Assembly (NCBI GenBank): GCA_964645005.1 | Contig: CAZXYS010000005.1 | Span: 1-64,000, forward strand | Source of the DNA: CAZXYS01 sp964645005 | GTDB taxonomy: Bacteria; Bacteroidota; Ignavibacteria; Kapaibacteriales; UBA2268 | Length of the DNA: 64,000 nucleotides | Reading direction: 5' to 3' | Part shown: piece by piece, positions 62,040-64,000 of the stretch | Numbering within the stretch: the stretch's first letter is position 1 | Layout of the letters: every line of letters begins with the position of its first letter | Notes under the pieces: generated by a model | The model's database searches: none | Seen by the model: the letters and a program-made list of their open reading frames with translations, nothing else | Told to the model about the DNA's origin: nothing | Made by a program: the position numbers and the translations under genes

Positions 62040-62936
62040 ATGAAAATAAATATAGATGACAGCGCAGGATTTTGCTGGGGAGTTGTAAGAACAATAGATA
62101 TGGCTGAGGAAGAGCTTCAGAAGGACAAAGCGGAAAATGTTTACGTCCTTGGACAGATCATCCACAATCCCCGCGAAACCGAACGACTTGAGAATAAAGG
62201 ACTAAAGATCATCTCACACGACGACTTAGACAGCATTTCGGATGAAAATGCAAAAGTAATAGTCCGCGCGCACGGCGAACCGCCATCTACTTACCAAAAA
62301 GCAGAAGAGAATGGTCTGAATCTTGTCGATGCTACCTGCCCATTGGTAACCTCTCTCCAAAAGCGGATTAAAAAGTACCATGACAAAGGATTCCAGATTG
62401 TAATTTACGGCAAGAGAGAACATCCCGAGATAGTGGGTATCAGAGGCTTCGTCAACGAAGATTGCATTGTGATTCGTACTAAAGAAGAAGCCATTGAAAG
62501 AGTGGACTTCACTAAAAAGACTGCCGTATTCTCGCAGACTACTATGCATCGCGAGGCTTATAAGGAAATTAAGGATTTCCTTGGAGAGCGTATTTCCGAA
62601 GTCATTGACGGCGGCGATCTGAAAGACCACTATCAGGCTAAAAATTCCATCTGCAAAGCCGTTGCCGACCGCTACGGACACCTGGAAGAATTCTCAAAGC
62701 AGAATGATGCGGTTCTTTTCATAGCCGGACGTTCCTCATCAAACGGCAAGGCGCTGTACAAGGTATGCCGCGCAGTAAACGAGTGTACTTACTTCATCGA
62801 GGACTCCGAAGAAATCGATTATAGCTGGTTCGACGGCGTCGAATCATTGGGGGTCACCGGTGCCACAAGTACGCCGCAGTGGTACCTGAAGCAGGTCGCC
62901 AAAGAGATAGAGAAAAATATGGAACCGGTGGCATAA
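62040..62936 (+). CDS. ispH: 4-hydroxy-3-methylbut-2-enyl diphosphate reductase
   Basis: The last step of the non-mevalonate isoprenoid pathway, with an iron-sulfur cluster held by three Cys: GFCWGV near residue 12, DATCPLV near 98 and NSICKAV near 203. Also RAHGEPPSTY and GRSSSNGKALYKVC. The product has 298 residues. The HpnE-like gene elsewhere in the window could use isoprenoids from this pathway. Confidence 0.96.
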   Translation: MKINIDDSAGFCWGVVRTIDMAEEELQKDKAENVYVLGQIIHNPRETERLENKGLKIISHDDLDSISDENAKVIVRAHGEPPSTYQKAEENGLNLVDATCPLVTSLQKRIKKYHDKGFQIVIYGKREHPEIVGIRGFVNEDCIVIRTKEEAIERVDFTKKTAVFSQTTMHREAYKEIKDFLGERISEVIDGGDLKDHYQAKNSICKAVADRYGHLEEFSKQNDAVLFIAGRSSSNGKALYKVCRAVNECTYFIEDSEEIDYSWFDGVESLGVTGATSTPQWYLKQVAKEIEKNMEPVA

Positions 62937-63104
62937 CGATAAATACAAAACCAATAATTTTGCTGGAGCAGTACAAATTGTGCTCCTGCAGTATTTAAAT
63001 AATCCTCCCCCTATCATTGCTAAAATCCGATTCAGCAATGAATTTTTCCATAAAAATGCACTTTTCCCAATATCATCAATTAACTTTGAAAACCTTGAAT
63101 TAAT

Positions 63105-63139
63105 AGCCGTTAGCCATTTACAGTTAGCCGTTAACCTAT
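63105..63139. repeat. heptamer array (AGCCGTT)n
   Basis: AGCCGTT, AGCCATT, TACAGTT, AGCCGTT and AACCTAT in sequence: the third locus of the heptamer family (235-257 and 34055-34100). It lies between ispH and the S24 peptidase gene. Confidence 0.65.
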
Positions 63140-63198
63140 CTATTAAAACCAGTAATCTTGCATAAATATTTAATCAACCAAAAATCCTATAGTCAATG

Positions 63199-63639
63199 TC
63201 ACACCATCCTGTGAATCACATGTTTCACCACGCCCTGCACGCGGAAAGCCATATAATATTCAATCTCTATCGGCAGGAAATTCCGGTTGGCTGAATAGAG
63301 GTATACCCTGCCGTCGATCTCGCGGTATTTCTTAACGGTCATCTCGCCGTTCAGGGCGGCGATGACGATTTTGCCGTCGCGGGGCTTTTCGTTGGCATCT
63401 ACGACTAAGATGTCGCCGTCAAAAATATTTTCATCTATCATACTTTCCCCGTTAACACGCACCAGATACGTGTCGCCAGGCTTTGGCGCGAGGTATTTAT
63501 TCAGGTCGAGGATAAGCTGTTCATTTTGGTCAGGGGATAAACCCGCCGGGATAGCCGCCGGCAGCATAGGCGCTTCGAAATCGTAATGATTCTTCAGTTC
63601 AACTATTTTATTTACCACAAGCTTTTTCATCTTTACCAT
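63199..63639 (-). CDS. UmuD/LexA-like S24 peptidase-domain protein
   Basis: A 146-residue protein with the S24 self-cleavage core: VNGESMIDENIFDGDILVVD (Ser in GESM), followed by DGKIVIAALNGEMTVKKY (the Lys of the Ser-Lys dyad in TVKKY). The N-terminal about 50 residues lack a recognisable helix-turn-helix, so it resembles UmuD more than LexA, and may respond to DNA damage. A start three codons later (ATG 63630) is possible. A second, related gene begins just beyond. Confidence 0.82.
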   Translation of the reverse strand: MVKMKKLVVNKIVELKNHYDFEAPMLPAAIPAGLSPDQNEQLILDLNKYLAPKPGDTYLVRVNGESMIDENIFDGDILVVDANEKPRDGKIVIAALNGEMTVKKYREIDGRVYLYSANRNFLPIEIEYYMAFRVQGVVKHVIHRMV

Positions 63640-63734
63640 ACGTTTTTTAATGAGAATCTTAACAGGGGACGAATCTGATGTTATAATTTCGCCGCAGTTC
63701 GACTCCGCTTACTGTGACACTTGTTTTTCTCATC

Positions 63735-63758
63735 CCGAGCGAAGTCGGAGGATAGACA
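63735..63758. repeat. dispersed repeat family E copy
   Basis: CCGAGCGAAGTCGGAGGATAG followed by ACAA, related to the sequence near 42588-42602. It lies between the two S24 genes. Confidence 0.5.
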
Positions 63759-63815
63759 AAAACAACTCCTGATCCAATCCCAGCGCTATTATTATCAACA
63801 ATTTTTATGCCGGAA

Positions 63816-64000
63816 TTAAAGCGAATGTATGATCTTCGTTACCACGCCCACCGGTTTAAGGTCCATATACGGATCAATTTTCAGCGGCAGGAACTGCCCA
63901 TTCTGCGATTCGAGAAACTTATCGCCGTCAATTTCCCTATAGACTTTCACCGTCAGTGAGCCATCCATCGAGATTACGACAACATTGCCATCCTTCGGCG
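63816..64000 (-). CDS. second S24 peptidase-domain protein, partial
   Basis: The C-terminal 60 residues only; the gene runs out of the window at its 5' side. It reads PKDGNVVVISMDGSLTVKVY ... PVGVVTKIIHSL and aligns with the end of the previous gene (PRDGKIVIAALNGEMTVKKY ... VQGVVKHVIHRMV). It keeps the TVK lysine. The two are tandem paralogues on the same strand. Confidence 0.8.
   Translation of the reverse strand, partial: PKDGNVVVISMDGSLTVKVYREIDGDKFLESQNGQFLPLKIDPYMDLKPVGVVTKIIHSL

Overview
The window comes from a bacterium of the Bacteroidota/Chlorobiota/Ignavibacteriota assemblage. An Ignavibacteria- or Kapabacteria-like lineage is my best guess. The evidence is as follows: two beta-propeller proteins end in type IX secretion (T9SS) C-terminal sorting domains; LpxC and FabZ are fused in one gene; the E1 alpha and beta subunits of a 2-oxoacid dehydrogenase are fused; several promoters resemble the TTTG / TAnnTTTG consensus of Bacteroidota; and many starts lack a strong Shine-Dalgarno (SD) site. 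A run of exactly 100 N (6255-6354) inside a tandem repeat marks a scaffold gap, so this is a draft, probably metagenomic, assembly.

Layout. 0.5-6 kb: malic enzyme MaeB, a methyltransferase-nuclease fusion and a HpnE-like oxidoreductase. 6-8.5 kb: palindromic tandem repeats, tRNA-Leu(TAG) and trigger factor. 8.5-10.4 kb: a small accessory operon of SMC/RecF-like ATPase, TOPRIM-like protein and small acidic protein. 10.5-17.2 kb: a frameshifted TPR gene, a sodium symporter, a redoxin/DsbD-alpha pair, a T9SS beta-propeller gene broken by an in-frame stop, and an orphan antitoxin-like gene. 17.4-28.7 kb is housekeeping: a four-subunit 2-oxoacid:ferredoxin oxidoreductase, PurM, a Kef-type antiporter, fused E1, HolB, RicT and YraN. 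30-42.4 kb is an accessory, mostly AT-rich island with features of a defence island: a BCS1-like AAA ATPase, unknown proteins, a WYL regulator, two DUF1232 membrane proteins around a membrane-anchored nuclease-like protein, and an McrBC system with an EVE-like reader domain. 42.9-64 kb is mainly housekeeping again: TPR lipoprotein, NtrC-type two-component pair, TumE/TumA-like toxin-antitoxin, ClpS, NuoLMN, LpxC-FabZ and LpxA, SSB, Cmk, IspH and two UmuD-like S24 peptidases, the second cut by the window end.

The most notable signal is a composite element present three times in the island (30201, 33395 and 35614). A 14-base near-palindrome, GNCACATYATRTCG, is followed after exactly 10 bases by a -10-like TATATT(T)GC. 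The copies lie before the BCS1-like ATPase, before a two-gene unknown operon, and in the region between the divergent WYL regulator and a DUF1232 gene. WYL proteins commonly repress defence operons, so this looks like a small WYL regulon joining otherwise unlinked unknown genes.

The intergenic DNA is also rich in short palindromes. Several repeat families share a conserved core (GCTTTAGC or CGCTCCNGCG-like) while their arms differ between families but stay complementary, suggesting hairpin elements spread and maintained for their structure.
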